From the NCBI GenBank assembly GCA_023423695.1, contig JAFAFA010000133.1, positions 10,018-74,017 of the forward strand: DNA of 64,000 bases, given 5' to 3'. The stretch is from Pseudomonadota bacterium (GTDB lineage: Bacteria; Pseudomonadota; Alphaproteobacteria; Azospirillales; Azospirillaceae). The position numbers and the translations under genes are program-made. Positions 25,801-36,865 of the stretch are shown piece by piece (the first letter of the stretch is position 1; each line of letters opens with the position of its first letter). The notes under the pieces are model-generated. The model worked only from the letters and a program-made list of their open reading frames with translations, ran no database searches and had not been told where the DNA came from.

Positions 25801-26409
25801 GAGCCGTCGCGCCCGCTCACCCCATCGCGTCCCGACGGCGAGGAGCCGGCGGTCCGCTCGCCCTTGGGCAACGACGACGGCCAGCGCTTCCGCCGCGGCC
25901 TGCTGGTGCACCGGCTGTTGCAGACCCTGCCCAATCTGGCCGAGGAGGCGCAGGAGGCCGCCTGCCGCCGCTTCCTCGCCCGCCCGGCGCACAAGCTGAC
26001 GCCGGAGCAGCAGGACGCCATCGCGCGGGAGACGCTGGCGGTGCTGAGCCATGCGGAGTTCGCGCATCTGTTCGGCCCGGACTCGCGGGCGGAGGTGCCG
26101 CTGGTCGGCGTGGTGGCGCTGGGCGACGGCAGCCGGGCACTGGCCGGCCGCATCGACCGGCTGGCGCTGACCGGGGATACCGTGTGGATCGTCGACTACA
26201 AGACCAACCGGCCACCGCCGCGGGATCTGGAAGATGTGCCAATGGTTTACCGGCGCCAGATGGCCGCCTACCGCGAGGCGTTGCGGGCGGTCTATCCGGG
26301 TCGGCGGGTTCGTTGCGTCCTGCTGTGGACCGACGGCCCCTACACCATGGAGCTGCCCCCCTCGGTGCTGGACGCGGCAGCGGCGGGACTGGCCCCGCGG
26401 ACCGGGTGA
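22879..26409 (+). CDS. addA: Double-strand break repair helicase AddA
   Basis: UvrD-type 3'-5' helicase with a C-terminal nuclease, partner of AddB. 1176 residues from the ATG at 22879, preceded by GGGAGGGAGAGGG. Walker A ASAGSGKT is at residues 35-42, motif Ia follows as LCLTFTKAAAAEMA, and Walker B reads ILIDEAQDTNPDQW. Later helicase motifs appear in MTVHGSKGLQAPIV and YVALTRAEDRLY. The C-terminal RecB-like nuclease shows GRIDRLAL and WIVDYKTNRPPP. Recognition of a Chi-like site is expected for AddAB but cannot be read here. Confidence 0.97.
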   Translation: MSDSMTDLSPRTLPLDPNVAQRRASDPTASVWVGASAGSGKTKVLTDRVLRLMLSGTPPARILCLTFTKAAAAEMAIRINRTLGLWATLPDDALEDRLADLCGERPSMEARLNARRLFAQVVDCPGGMKIQTIHAFCQSLLRRFPLEAELAPHFDVMDERTADGLLTEARDAVLHAGRTDPDSPLGRAMGRLTGDLNAEDFAELLAELAGQRGQVEKLFERFHGLDGLIDAIHDTLNVPPGVSEESILTHACHDHQCDPPALREACQALSGGSASDQERGIAIQHWLDAADRRVRAFEAYKRLFLTAEGSPRKTLITKKPATAYPQALLSLQKEAERLVEISERVKAAGVAASTTALLTLAQAMLDAYRERKAARALLDYDDLILAANRLLSGGDGKAARVPWVLYKLDGGLDHILIDEAQDTNPDQWSIVASLAGEFFAELEAAAPDGKIRTVFAVGDEKQSIFSFQRADPAEFARMRRHFQDKAEVAQRMWAGVDLDISFRSTAAVLETVDAVFAIDRARDGVASEASPVIRHRAFRRGQAGLVELWPPVKPVEATETPAWAPPVARESADSPSARLASVIAATVHRWIDSGEKLEAKGRPVQPGDVMVLVRRRTAFVTELVRALKDRGVPVAGVDRMVLTEQLAVMDLVALSNFLLLPDDDLTLATVLKGPLIGLTEEELFRVAHGRRGTLWRSLVALAETEPDFRPARRYLGDLLARTDFSAPYELFAGLLNRPCPADGRSGRRAILKRLGPDAQDPLEEFLAVCLAFEKTEPPSLQNFLAWLAASDAEIKRELEQGGGTVRIMTVHGSKGLQAPIVFLPDTLGSPTQSPPILWPDEDCPVPLFAARRSQEDALCAEARARANRRRDQEYRRLLYVALTRAEDRLYICGHQGKREPSDECWYRLVEEAMRENGVPHPFDFTGLCPDGWAGEGWRLVGAQTAVVPRHVEAEESASAEPPPPWIAEPAPGEPEPSRPLTPSRPDGEEPAVRSPLGNDDGQRFRRGLLVHRLLQTLPNLAEEAQEAACRRFLARPAHKLTPEQQDAIARETLAVLSHAEFAHLFGPDSRAEVPLVGVVALGDGSRALAGRIDRLALTGDTVWIVDYKTNRPPPRDLEDVPMVYRRQMAAYREALRAVYPGRRVRCVLLWTDGPYTMELPPSVLDAAAAGLAPRTG

Positions 26410-26445
26410 GAGGTGGCCGGCCGGTCCCTCGAAAGATGGGGTGAC

Positions 26446-26475
26446 TTGACCGGCCGGGCGCCTCCGCCCTACATT
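26446..26475 (+). promoter_or_regulatory. Promoter of trxA
   Basis: TTGACC (26446-26451) and TACATT (26470-26475) are separated by 18 bp, 83 bp before the trxA ATG and just after addA. This allows trxA to be expressed separately from the repair operon. Confidence 0.65.
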
Positions 26476-26558
26476 TTGCTCAATTCCACTGACGGGGCGA
26501 TGGCCGCCGGCCTTCCACAACCGGTCCGCGGCGCTTCCGAACCCAGGCTAGAGGTCAC

Positions 26559-26882
26559 ATGAGCACCACCATCAAGGTTACCGACGACAGCTTCGAGCAG
26601 GACGTCCTGAAGGCCACCGGCCCGGTCCTGGTCGATTTCTGGGCGGAATGGTGCGGCCCCTGCAAGATGATCGCCCCGGCGCTCGACGAGCTGGCCCGCG
26701 AGTATGAGGGCAAGGTCACCGTCGCCAAGCTGAACATCGACGAGAACCCGAACACCCCGGGCAAGTACGGCGTTCGCGGCATCCCGACGCTGATGCTGTT
26801 CAAGGAGGGCAGTGTCGCCGCCACCAAGATCGGCGCCCTGCCCAAGGGTGCGCTGTTCCAGTGGGTCGACTCGGCGCTGTAA
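26559..26882 (+). CDS. trxA: Thioredoxin 1
   Basis: Small cytoplasmic dithiol oxidoreductase that reduces protein disulfides. 107 residues, standard length. The active site WAEWCGPCKM is canonical, and the cis-proline loop GIPTLMLFK is present. The gene is preceded by a good promoter and followed within 30 bp by a strong intrinsic terminator, so it can be an independent unit even though it lies just downstream of addBA. Confidence 0.98.
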   Translation: MSTTIKVTDDSFEQDVLKATGPVLVDFWAEWCGPCKMIAPALDELAREYEGKVTVAKLNIDENPNTPGKYGVRGIPTLMLFKEGSVAATKIGALPKGALFQWVDSAL

Positions 26883-26907
26883 GCGGCCGGACAGCTCCAA
26901 GTAAGGA

Positions 26908-26944
26908 AAAGCCCCGCCCGCGGTTGCCGCGGCGGGGCTTTTTC
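26908..26944. terminator. Bidirectional terminator between trxA and a convergent hydrolase gene
   Basis: AAAAGCCCCGCC pairs with GGCGGGGCTTTT, with an inner CGCGG/CCGCG stem and T-run on the plus strand and an A-run that gives a T-run on the other. It lies 25 bp past the trxA stop and 10 bp from the stop of the convergent gene, so it likely serves both. Confidence 0.92.
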
Positions 26945-26954
26945 GTTTGTCCGC

Positions 26955-27812
26955 TCACATATTGAGGAATTCCAGAAGCTCCCGAGCCAGCTCTTCGGGC
27001 GCCTCCTCCGCCATGTGGTGGCCGCAATCCAGGCCGCGCCCACGCAGATCCGGCGCCCAAGGCCGCCAGACTGCCAGAACGTCGCCGTAAAGTTCCTCCA
27101 GATCGTCCCGCAACGACCATAAAGCCAGCACCGGACAGCTCAGCCGCCGGCCGGCCGCGCGATCGGCCGCATCGTGGTCGCGGTCAATGCCCAACCCGGC
27201 GCGGTAATCCTCCAGCATGCCATGCACGGTGACCGGATCGTGGATGGCTGCGCGGAAATCACGGTAGGCCTCCTCCCCCATCGCCTCTACCGAGCCGCCG
27301 TACCAAGCGTCGGGATCGGCCAGGATGGCGCGCTCAGGCTTGTCCGGCTGGGCGAAGAAGAACCAGTGCCACCATGCCTGGGCGAAGCGGGCATCGCACC
27401 GCTCCAGGGCTTCCAGGATCGGCACGCCGTCGAGCAGGGCGAGACGGGTGATGGCGGCCGGATGGTCCATCGCGAGACGGAACGCGGTGTAGGAGCCACG
27501 GTCGTGGCCGACCACGGAGAAGCGCTCGAAACCGAGGTGCCGCATCAGGGCGAGGCAATCCAGCGCCTTGGCCCGTTTGGAGGAGTTGGCATGGTCGGGC
27601 CGGTCCGCCGGCTTCGACGACTGGCCGAACCCCCGCAGGTCTGGACAAACCACGCTGTGAGAGGCCGCCAGCAGCGGTGCCACCCTGTGCCAGGTCGCAT
27701 GGGTGCGCGGATGGCCGTGGAGCAGCAGGACCGGGCTGCCCTGCCCGCCGTGACGGACCCGCAGGGTCGCGTCCGGCAGTTCGACGGTCTCCAGCGTGAA
27801 TCCTTCGAACAT
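26955..27812 (-). CDS. Alpha/beta hydrolase, haloacetate dehalogenase-like
   Basis: 285-residue cytoplasmic alpha/beta hydrolase resembling fluoroacetate/haloacetate dehalogenases. The oxyanion region reads LLHGHPRTHATWH. The nucleophile is Asp104 in VGHDRGSYTAFR, as in dehalogenases, not Ser. The halide-pocket pair His149-Trp150 is in WWHWFFFAQPDKPERAI, a family hallmark. The base is the His in DCGHHMAEEAPEE near the C-terminus. One difference: the known enzymes use two arginines after the nucleophile (DRGxR) to hold the substrate carboxylate; here the first is kept (Arg105) but the second is Tyr108. The substrate is therefore uncertain; epoxide or another halo-acid hydrolysis is possible. 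Confidence 0.85.
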   Translation of the reverse strand: MFEGFTLETVELPDATLRVRHGGQGSPVLLLHGHPRTHATWHRVAPLLAASHSVVCPDLRGFGQSSKPADRPDHANSSKRAKALDCLALMRHLGFERFSVVGHDRGSYTAFRLAMDHPAAITRLALLDGVPILEALERCDARFAQAWWHWFFFAQPDKPERAILADPDAWYGGSVEAMGEEAYRDFRAAIHDPVTVHGMLEDYRAGLGIDRDHDAADRAAGRRLSCPVLALWSLRDDLEELYGDVLAVWRPWAPDLRGRGLDCGHHMAEEAPEELARELLEFLNM

Positions 27813-27992
27813 CGTGCCCTCCCCGGGTTTGCCTGGGAGAACCGCGGCATGGGCAGCGGGGTTCCTTCCGCGGGCTTAGTCAGGGCGGCAGTAGGGCCAG
27901 ACGGCAAAACAGGCCGCCGGAGAGACCCCAGCGGCCCGTGTCTGGATTGGAAAAGCCTCGGAGCCATCCGTTTTTTCGCAGACGCCCAGGTA

Positions 27993-28820
27993 TCAGGGAG
28001 ACTTTGGCTTCGCCTTATCCTTATCTGCGTCCTTGCCTTTGCCTCCGGCAAGCTCCGCCGTGCGGGAGAGGTTGTCGGCAGCGGCTCGGCCCCACTCGCT
28101 GTCGGGGGCGACGCGACGGGCCAGCGCCCAATCGTCGCGCGCGGCCGGCAGGTTGCCGCCCATCGCCTTGACGTTGCCGCGCAGCAGGATCGCCTCGGGA
28201 TCGCCGGGCTTCAGTTCCAGCGCGTGGTCGATGTCGGACAGCGCCTGCCGGTAGTTGGACAGCGCCTTGTGGGCGGTCGCACGATAGAGATAGGCGTCGG
28301 CCCGCCGCGGGTCGCGCGACAGCGCCGCGTCCAGGTCGGCGATGGCGTCCCAGAAACGTTCGCCCTCGGCACGGGCGAAAGCGCGGTCGATCAGCAGATC
28401 CACGTCGCCCGGCATCTTGTCGAGTGCCTTGCTGTAGAGCCGCTCCGCCCGCCCCTGGTCGCCGGCACGCAGCCACGCCCAGCCGGCCCGGCCGAGCAGC
28501 GAGGCGGCTGCCTTGGGATCGTCCTTGCCCAGCGTCGGCACCAGCGCCTCCATCTGGGTGCCGGCCGCCTTGAAGTCGCCGGCATGGAACAGCGCCAGCG
28601 CTTCGCAGAGCTTGGCGTGGTCGCCGCCACCCCGCTCCTGCCAGCGTTTGGCGTCGGCCTTGGCGCCGTCGGGGTTCGCCTCCGCCTTGGCGGCGCAGGC
28701 CTGAAGCTCGCGGTTGCGGTCGAGGGCGGAGGAGGAGCCGGATGCGGCATGCGCCGCCGGCAGGGCTGCGAACAGCCCGAGGGCCAGCGCGCCGGAAAGG
28801 TAAGGATTGCGTCGGGTCAT
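27993..28820 (-). CDS. Exported TPR-repeat protein
   Basis: 275 residues from the Met at 28820, which starts a signal peptide (MTRRNPYLSGALALGLFAAL, cut near AHA-ASG). The mature part contains several tetratricopeptide repeats, for example LLGRAGWAWLRAGDQGRAERLY, the DLLIDRAFARAEGERFWDAI unit and AYLYRATAHKALSNYRQALS. The C-terminus is a Lys-rich tail (GKGKDADKDKAKPKSP). TPR proteins are usually scaffolds; a periplasmic location is likely. It is divergent from the gene at 28933 with 112 bp between them. No specific partner can be named. Confidence 0.85.
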   Translation of the reverse strand: MTRRNPYLSGALALGLFAALPAAHAASGSSSALDRNRELQACAAKAEANPDGAKADAKRWQERGGGDHAKLCEALALFHAGDFKAAGTQMEALVPTLGKDDPKAAASLLGRAGWAWLRAGDQGRAERLYSKALDKMPGDVDLLIDRAFARAEGERFWDAIADLDAALSRDPRRADAYLYRATAHKALSNYRQALSDIDHALELKPGDPEAILLRGNVKAMGGNLPAARDDWALARRVAPDSEWGRAAADNLSRTAELAGGKGKDADKDKAKPKSP

Positions 28821-28932
28821 GGTGCCTTTACACTCCGCCATCGCCGGGCAGGGCGCAAGCCCGCATGCCAAGCCCATAGGCCAAGCTCCGGCGTTACGCA
28901 TTCCCCTCCTGCCCCAACAGGAACCGCCCGCG

Positions 28933-29808
28933 ATGACCGATCCCCGCCTGTTCGTCTTCGGCCCCGGCTACAGTGCCCGCGTCTTCGCCGACGCGTTGCG
29001 CGCCGACGGATGGCACGTCGCCGCCACCTGCCGCAGCGAGGAAAAGAAGGCGGAGTTGGAGGCCCGGGGGATCGAGGCCTTCCTGTTCGACCGCGGCCGG
29101 CCGCTGGCCGACGCCAAGGCGGCGCTGGCCGGCACCACCCATCTGCTGGTCAGCATCCCGCCCGACGGCAAGGGCGACCCGGTGCTGGACCAGCACGCCC
29201 GCGATCTGGCCGACCTGCGCACGCTGGACTGGGCCGGATATCTGTCCACCACCGGCGTCTACGGCGACACCGGCGGCGAATGGGTGAGCGAGGCGGCGTG
29301 GCTGAAGCCGACCGGCGAGCGCCAGAAGCGCCGGGTGGAGGCGGAACGCGGTTGGCTGAACCTGTACCGCCAGTACGGCGTGCCGATGCATCTGTTCCGG
29401 CTGGCCGGGATTTACGGCCCTGGCCGGAGCGCCATCGATTCCGTACGCGACGGCACCGCCCGGCGGGTCGACAAGCCGGGTCAGGTGTTCTGCCGCATCC
29501 ATGTCGAGGACATCGCCAGGACGCTGCGCGCCTCCATGGCGCGGCCGACGCTGGGCGCCGTCTACAATGTGGCCGACGATCTGCCGAGCCCCTCGCACGA
29601 GGTGGTGGAGTATGCCTGCCGCCTGCTGGGTGTGGAGCCGCCGCCGCTGATCCCCTTCGATCAGGCGGAGATGTCGCCGATGGCCGCCAGCTTCTACGCC
29701 GATTGCCGCCGGGTGAAGAACGACCGCATCAAGCGCCAGCTCGGCGTCACGCTGGCCTATCCCGATTACCGCGCCGGGCTGGAAGCGCAGTTGGCGGCCG
29801 GACTATGA
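28933..29808 (+). CDS. SDR-family NAD(P)-dependent oxidoreductase/epimerase-like protein
   Basis: 291 residues, extended short-chain dehydrogenase fold similar to E. coli YeeZ. The ATG at 28933 is chosen because the Rossmann motif FVFGPGYSARVFADAL follows directly. Later segments typical of the family are LLVSIPPDGKGDP, the YLSTTGVYGDTGGEWVSE block and LAGIYGPGRSA, then RIHVEDIARTL and VYNVADD. The classical YxxxK catalytic pair is not obvious near the STTGVYGD motif, as in other YeeZ-like proteins. Substrate unknown. Confidence 0.85.
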   Translation: MTDPRLFVFGPGYSARVFADALRADGWHVAATCRSEEKKAELEARGIEAFLFDRGRPLADAKAALAGTTHLLVSIPPDGKGDPVLDQHARDLADLRTLDWAGYLSTTGVYGDTGGEWVSEAAWLKPTGERQKRRVEAERGWLNLYRQYGVPMHLFRLAGIYGPGRSAIDSVRDGTARRVDKPGQVFCRIHVEDIARTLRASMARPTLGAVYNVADDLPSPSHEVVEYACRLLGVEPPPLIPFDQAEMSPMAASFYADCRRVKNDRIKRQLGVTLAYPDYRAGLEAQLAAGL

Positions 29809-29976
29809 CCTGAACTCCGGGAAAAGATAAAGCTAAGGGTACAAATCAAATGATCGGCATATACCGGTAATCATAAGATTTAGACAAAGACACGCATGGA
29901 AAAGGCAAAACTTATTTAATAATCTCGCGCGATCATAAGAGTCCGGGTGACGACTATCCCGCGAGGTGTTGGGCGC

Positions 29977-31695
29977 ATGAACGGCACGCCGACGGTCACG
30001 ACCTCTCTCCCCTCCGCCACCCCCGCGGCGAGCGCGGACGGCATGGAGCCCAGCGCGTTCCGCCGCCAGATGGACGAGGTCGTCTCCCGCATCCCGATGC
30101 ACGCCATCCGTTCCGTCCTGGACGCGGTGGAGGGGGCGGCCAGCCCGAACGGCGAGCGGGCGCGGCATCTGCGCGACGCGCTGGTCGAGCATTTCAACCG
30201 GCTGAGGCCGATGAAGGCGCGCCGCCTGTTCACCGGCCTGTTCGAACCCTTCCTGGTCGACGATCCCATCCTGTACCGCTCGCCGGAGTCGGTGCCGGCG
30301 CTGATCCAGCGGGTCGACATGGGCGGCATCTGGGCGGCGCTGGCCCGCTACGCCTTTCCAGGCCTCGCGGCGGAGGTGCAGAGCCGGCTGGACGCCATGG
30401 CGCGCGAGGCGATGCTGGACGCCGTGTTGTCCAGCCCCGACGCGATGGTGATGCGCGAGCTGATGCGCCGGGAAGCGCTGGATTTCCTCTATGGCATGGC
30501 CGGCGACCGCAAGCTGACCGACCGCTTCCTGGCGCTGGCGAATGACGAGGCGCGGCACGACGCGGGGCTCCGCACCCAGTATCTCGGCCGCAAGGCGCCG
30601 ATCGACGGCGACCTGCTGGGCTTCGTCCGTGCCCTGCTGGAGCACAACGAGGTGCTGGTTCCGCTGACCGAGCGGATGCGCCGCGACATCGAGGACATGC
30701 AAGGCGCGAGCGACCCCCGCTCCGCCGAGGTGGATTGCCAGTCGGCTCTGATGGTCGGCTTCGTCCGCCGGGTACGCGACCTCGGCCTGCCCTTCCGCGA
30801 CCAGTCGCAGGTGCTGGCTTGGTTCGCCCCGCTCTACGGGTTGAACGTAAAGCGGCGCTACGACGTGTTCCTGCGCCATGTGCGCGAGCATGGCGGCCCG
30901 GCGGTGCGCGAGTCGCACCCGCTGCTGCGCGCCCTTCTCTGCCATTTCCAGGCTGCCTGCACCACGATTCGCGAGGTGGTGGACGGCATGTTCGGCGACA
31001 TGGAGATCCAGGATGGCGGAGTCCTCTCCGCCCCCGCCCCGACCCGCGCCCTGCTGGGCGAGGCGGTGGAGCGGTTCGACCGCGCGCTGACCGCGCTGTC
31101 CGGGACCGGTTTTCTCGCCAGCCGCTCCACCGGCCCGGCGCTGCGGGCGGAACTTGCGGCGGTCAGCCGCGACCTGACCGGCACGGTGATGCCGGCGCTG
31201 GCCGCCCGGCTGCAGGCGGCGATGAACGCCCGCCACACCCCGGTCCCCGACCATGAGGACATCGTCTGGCTGCTGGAGCTGGTCTGGCGCTGGGGCCGCT
31301 ATCTCGGCAACGCCGGCTACGCCAACCCGGAACTGAAGTCGCTGCGCCTCTATGCGGTGGAGACCGGGCGCCTCGCCTTCCTCCAGGCCATGAAGGCCGA
31401 ACCGCATGAGAAGCCGGCCCACCGCATGGCGCACATGCTGCGCATCCGCCGGCTGATGGCGGCGATGGGCGAGACGGTGGACGGCTGGATCAGCCCGGTC
31501 AGCCAGGGACTGCACCGGGTGGTGCACAGCTATCTGGAGACGGTGGGGGAGATCGCCGACAACGAATGGACGGTGATCGACGCCTTCGTCGGCAGCGTCC
31601 GCAGCGAATTGAGCCGGTCGAGGAATTGGCAGAGCGCGGATTTCGTCGACATCCTGCGGCTGCATGAGGCGCGGCGGCGGGGGGAGGCGGTTTGA
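29977..31695 (+). CDS. Large helical protein of unrecognised family, paralogue B
   Basis: 572 residues from the ATG at 29977, which has GAGG about 10 bp upstream; a GTG at 29947 is an alternative. It is a diverged paralogue of the protein at 10514..12166. The best matching block is KARRLFTGLFEPFLVDDPILY plus IQRVDMGGIWAALARYAFP near residues 75-125. Further matches are LNVKRRYDVFLRHVREHG, HEDIVWLLELVWRWG and the C-terminal RSRNWQSADFVDILRL. It is predicted soluble and mostly helical. The gene stands just upstream of dnaN, behind an AT-rich 168-bp gap. No function can be assigned. Confidence 0.8.
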   Translation: MNGTPTVTTSLPSATPAASADGMEPSAFRRQMDEVVSRIPMHAIRSVLDAVEGAASPNGERARHLRDALVEHFNRLRPMKARRLFTGLFEPFLVDDPILYRSPESVPALIQRVDMGGIWAALARYAFPGLAAEVQSRLDAMAREAMLDAVLSSPDAMVMRELMRREALDFLYGMAGDRKLTDRFLALANDEARHDAGLRTQYLGRKAPIDGDLLGFVRALLEHNEVLVPLTERMRRDIEDMQGASDPRSAEVDCQSALMVGFVRRVRDLGLPFRDQSQVLAWFAPLYGLNVKRRYDVFLRHVREHGGPAVRESHPLLRALLCHFQAACTTIREVVDGMFGDMEIQDGGVLSAPAPTRALLGEAVERFDRALTALSGTGFLASRSTGPALRAELAAVSRDLTGTVMPALAARLQAAMNARHTPVPDHEDIVWLLELVWRWGRYLGNAGYANPELKSLRLYAVETGRLAFLQAMKAEPHEKPAHRMAHMLRIRRLMAAMGETVDGWISPVSQGLHRVVHSYLETVGEIADNEWTVIDAFVGSVRSELSRSRNWQSADFVDILRLHEARRRGEAV

Positions 31696-31765
31696 GGGGA
31701 GGTTAGGTTGGAGCATCGAGCGAGAACTCCCCCCTCGGCCGAAGGCCTTAACCGCAACAATTTGG

Positions 31766-31793
31766 TTCGACGCAACCATCGATGTGGTATGAT
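31766..31793 (+). promoter_or_regulatory. Promoter of dnaN
   Basis: TTCGAC (31766-31771) and TATGAT (31788-31793) are separated by 16 bp, 92 bp before the dnaN ATG and after the end of the preceding gene. Confidence 0.6.
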
Positions 31794-31885
31794 GCGCGCC
31801 CGCTCGGGGCGGGACGGCCGGACAACGGCCCGCAACCCCGGTGGACCCGTTTTCCAGTCACTCCTCCCGCCGAGACGACGCCAGC

Positions 31886-33016
31886 ATGAACATCACCATC
31901 GAACGCGCCGCCCTTCTCCGTTCCCTGGGTCACGTGCAGAGTGTGGTCGAGCGGCGGAACACCATTCCGATCCTGTCCAACGTCCTGCTGCGCGCGGGCG
32001 ACGGCGAACTGTCGCTGGCCGCCACCGACATGGACCTGGAGATCGTCGAGACCGTCCCGGCGACGGTCGGGCGTCCCGGCGGCACCACCGCCCCCGCCCA
32101 CACCCTGTTTGACATCGTCCGCAAGCTGCCCGACGGCAGCCAGGTGGAGCTGGACATCGGCGGCGACGGCACCATCCTGACGCTGCGCGCCGGCCGGTCG
32201 CAGTTCAAGCTGTCCTGCCTGCCGGTGGAGGATTTCCCGCAGCTGTCCAGCGGCGAACTGAAGCACAACTTCTCGGTCGCCGCCGCCGACCTGCGCGGGC
32301 TGATCGACCGCACCCGCTTCGCGATCTCCACCGAGGAGACGCGCTATTACCTGAACGGCATCTACCTGCACGCCGCCAAGAGCAAGATGGGCAGCCTGGA
32401 GACGCCGGTCCTGCGGGCGGTCGCCACCGACGGCCACCGGCTGGCCCGGGTCGAGATGCCGCTGCCGGACGGCGCCGAGGCCATTCCCGGCGTGATCATC
32501 CCGCGCAAGACCGTCACCGAAATCCGCAAGCTGGTCGACGAGGCGGCCGACCGCATCGAGCTGTCGCTGTCCGACAACAAGATCCGCTTCGGCTTCGACA
32601 GCGTCGTCGTCACCTCCAAGCTGATCGACGGCACCTTCCCCGACTATGAGCGGGTGATCCCGGTCGGCAACGACAAGGTGATGGAGGTGGACGCCAAGCT
32701 GTTCGCCGCCGCCGTCGACCGCGTCGCCACCATCTCCACCGAAAAGAGCCGGGCGGTGAAGCTGTCGCTGGTCCGCGGCGCGCTCACCCTGTCCGCCACC
32801 AGCCCCGAGTCCGGCAGCGCCACCGAGGAGCTGGAGGTCAATTACGCCGAGTCCCCGCTGGAAATCGGCTTCAACTCTCGCTATCTGCTGGACATCACGC
32901 AGCAGATCGAGGGCGAGGGCGCCCAGTTCACGCTGGCCGACGCCGCGTCGCCGACCATCATCCGCGACGTCGCCGACTCCACCGCGCTCTACGTCCTGAT
33001 GCCGATGCGTGTGTGA
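31886..33016 (+). CDS. dnaN: DNA polymerase III sliding clamp (beta subunit)
   Basis: Beta clamp, the ring that tethers DNA polymerase III and many repair proteins to DNA. 376 residues from the ATG at 31886, normal length, with the opening MNITIERAALLRSLGHVQSV and the segment RRNTIPILSNVLL typical of alphaproteobacterial clamps. Three similar clamp domains cover about 1-125, 126-250 and 251-376. The C-terminal MPMRV is the usual ending that forms part of the peptide-binding pocket. recF follows after 64 bp and gyrB after that, the familiar dnaN-recF-gyrB order. dnaA is 30 kb away. Confidence 0.97.
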   Translation: MNITIERAALLRSLGHVQSVVERRNTIPILSNVLLRAGDGELSLAATDMDLEIVETVPATVGRPGGTTAPAHTLFDIVRKLPDGSQVELDIGGDGTILTLRAGRSQFKLSCLPVEDFPQLSSGELKHNFSVAAADLRGLIDRTRFAISTEETRYYLNGIYLHAAKSKMGSLETPVLRAVATDGHRLARVEMPLPDGAEAIPGVIIPRKTVTEIRKLVDEAADRIELSLSDNKIRFGFDSVVVTSKLIDGTFPDYERVIPVGNDKVMEVDAKLFAAAVDRVATISTEKSRAVKLSLVRGALTLSATSPESGSATEELEVNYAESPLEIGFNSRYLLDITQQIEGEGAQFTLADAASPTIIRDVADSTALYVLMPMRV

Positions 33017-33080
33017 TGGGGCTGCGGGGATCCTCCCCGCCCCAGGCGGAACGGACCAGTTGCAGCACACGGCAGTTTCG

Positions 33081-34274
33081 ATGAACGGCGGCGCTTCGGT
33101 GCCCGCCGCCCCCCTGACGCCGGCCCTGGCCGTGCGGCGGATGACGCTGACGCGTTTCCGCGGCTACGAGTCCGCGCGGCTGGAGCCCGACCGCCGTCCC
33201 GTCGCCCTGATCGGACCGAACGGCGCCGGCAAGACCAATTTGCTGGAAGCCGTCAGCTTCCTCGCCCCCGGCCGCGGCATCCGCGGTGCCCGGCTGGCCG
33301 AGGTGGAGCGGCTGGGCTCGCCCCCCGGCTCTGGCTGGGCGGTGGCGGCGATGCTCGATACCCCGATGGGTCCGGTGGAGATCGGCACCGGCCGCGAACC
33401 CCACGACGGCACCCGGCAAGGCGGGGGTCGCGCCCCGGACCGCGACCGCCGGCTGGTCCGCATCGACGGCCATCCCGCCAAGGGTCAGACCGCGCTGGCC
33501 GACCATGTCGCCATGGTCTGGCTGACCCCGCAGATGGACCGCCTGTTCATCGAAGGGTCGAGCGGACGACGCCGTTTCCTCGACCGTCTGGTCTTCGGCT
33601 TCGATCCCGCCCATGCCGGGCGGCTGTCGCGCTACGAGCATGCTCTGCGCGAACGCGCCCGGCTGCTGCGCGACGGCTGCTTCGACGAGGGATGGCTCGG
33701 CGCCCTGGAAGACCAGATGGCGACCACCGGCATCGCCGTCGCCGCGGCCCGGCGCGAGGTGGTGCAGCGGCTGCGCGCCGCCTGCGCCCGCTCGGTCGGT
33801 CCTTTTCCCGGCGCCGACCTCGCCGTCGCCGGCACGGTCGAACGCTGGCTGGACGAGGGTCCGGCCCTGGCGGCGGAAGACATGCTGCGCGACAGCCTGC
33901 GCTCCGGTCGCCGGGCCGATGCCGATGCGGGCGGTGCCACCGTGGGACCGCACAAGAGCGACCTCGCCGTTCGCCATGCGCCCAAGGACATGCCCGCCGC
34001 CTTCTGCTCCACCGGCGAACAGAAGGCGCTGCTGATCGCCATCGTGCTCGCCAATGCCCGGCTGCTGGCGGCCGAACGCGGCGCCGCACCGATCCTTTTG
34101 CTGGACGAGGTGGCCGCCCATCTCGACCCCGAACGGCGCTCCGCACTGTTCGGCGAAATCCTGGCATTGGGCGCCCAGGCCTGGATGACCGGCACCGACG
34201 AGGGGGTTTTCGACCCGCTCGGGCAGGATGCCCGCCGCTTCCACATCGAAGAGGCCCACATCCGCCCCGGATAG
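33081..34274 (+). CDS. recF: DNA replication and repair protein RecF
   Basis: SMC-like ATPase that directs RecA to gaps with RecO and RecR. The ATG at 33081 gives 397 residues; upstream codons in the same frame lie in the dnaN-recF gap. Walker A GPNGAGKT is at 45-52, the ABC signature appears as CSTGEQKALL, and Walker B as ILLLDEVAAHLD. A Gly/Arg-rich insertion of about 20 residues (around RQGGGRAPDRDRR) makes it slightly longer than typical RecF. Between dnaN and gyrB. Confidence 0.95.
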   Translation: MNGGASVPAAPLTPALAVRRMTLTRFRGYESARLEPDRRPVALIGPNGAGKTNLLEAVSFLAPGRGIRGARLAEVERLGSPPGSGWAVAAMLDTPMGPVEIGTGREPHDGTRQGGGRAPDRDRRLVRIDGHPAKGQTALADHVAMVWLTPQMDRLFIEGSSGRRRFLDRLVFGFDPAHAGRLSRYEHALRERARLLRDGCFDEGWLGALEDQMATTGIAVAAARREVVQRLRAACARSVGPFPGADLAVAGTVERWLDEGPALAAEDMLRDSLRSGRRADADAGGATVGPHKSDLAVRHAPKDMPAAFCSTGEQKALLIAIVLANARLLAAERGAAPILLLDEVAAHLDPERRSALFGEILALGAQAWMTGTDEGVFDPLGQDARRFHIEEAHIRPG

Positions 34275-34352
34275 GGGTGGAAATTCGGGCCGAGACCCAA
34301 AAAAAAGCCGTGTTCACGCACGCTAAACCGCCGAATCCGCAACCGAATCTGT

Positions 34353-34358
34353 TATAGT
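34353..34358 (+). promoter_or_regulatory. -10-like box immediately before gyrB
   Basis: TATAGT ends 6 bp before the gyrB ATG and there is no Shine-Dalgarno sequence. If this is the -10, transcription would begin at or next to the start codon, giving a leaderless mRNA. No convincing -35 is seen. An A8 run just upstream (about 34299-34307) makes the region locally AT-rich. Confidence 0.4.
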
Positions 34359-34364
34359 CGACGC

Positions 34365-36854
<2,490 letters not shown>

Positions 36855-36865
36855 TCCACATGAAG

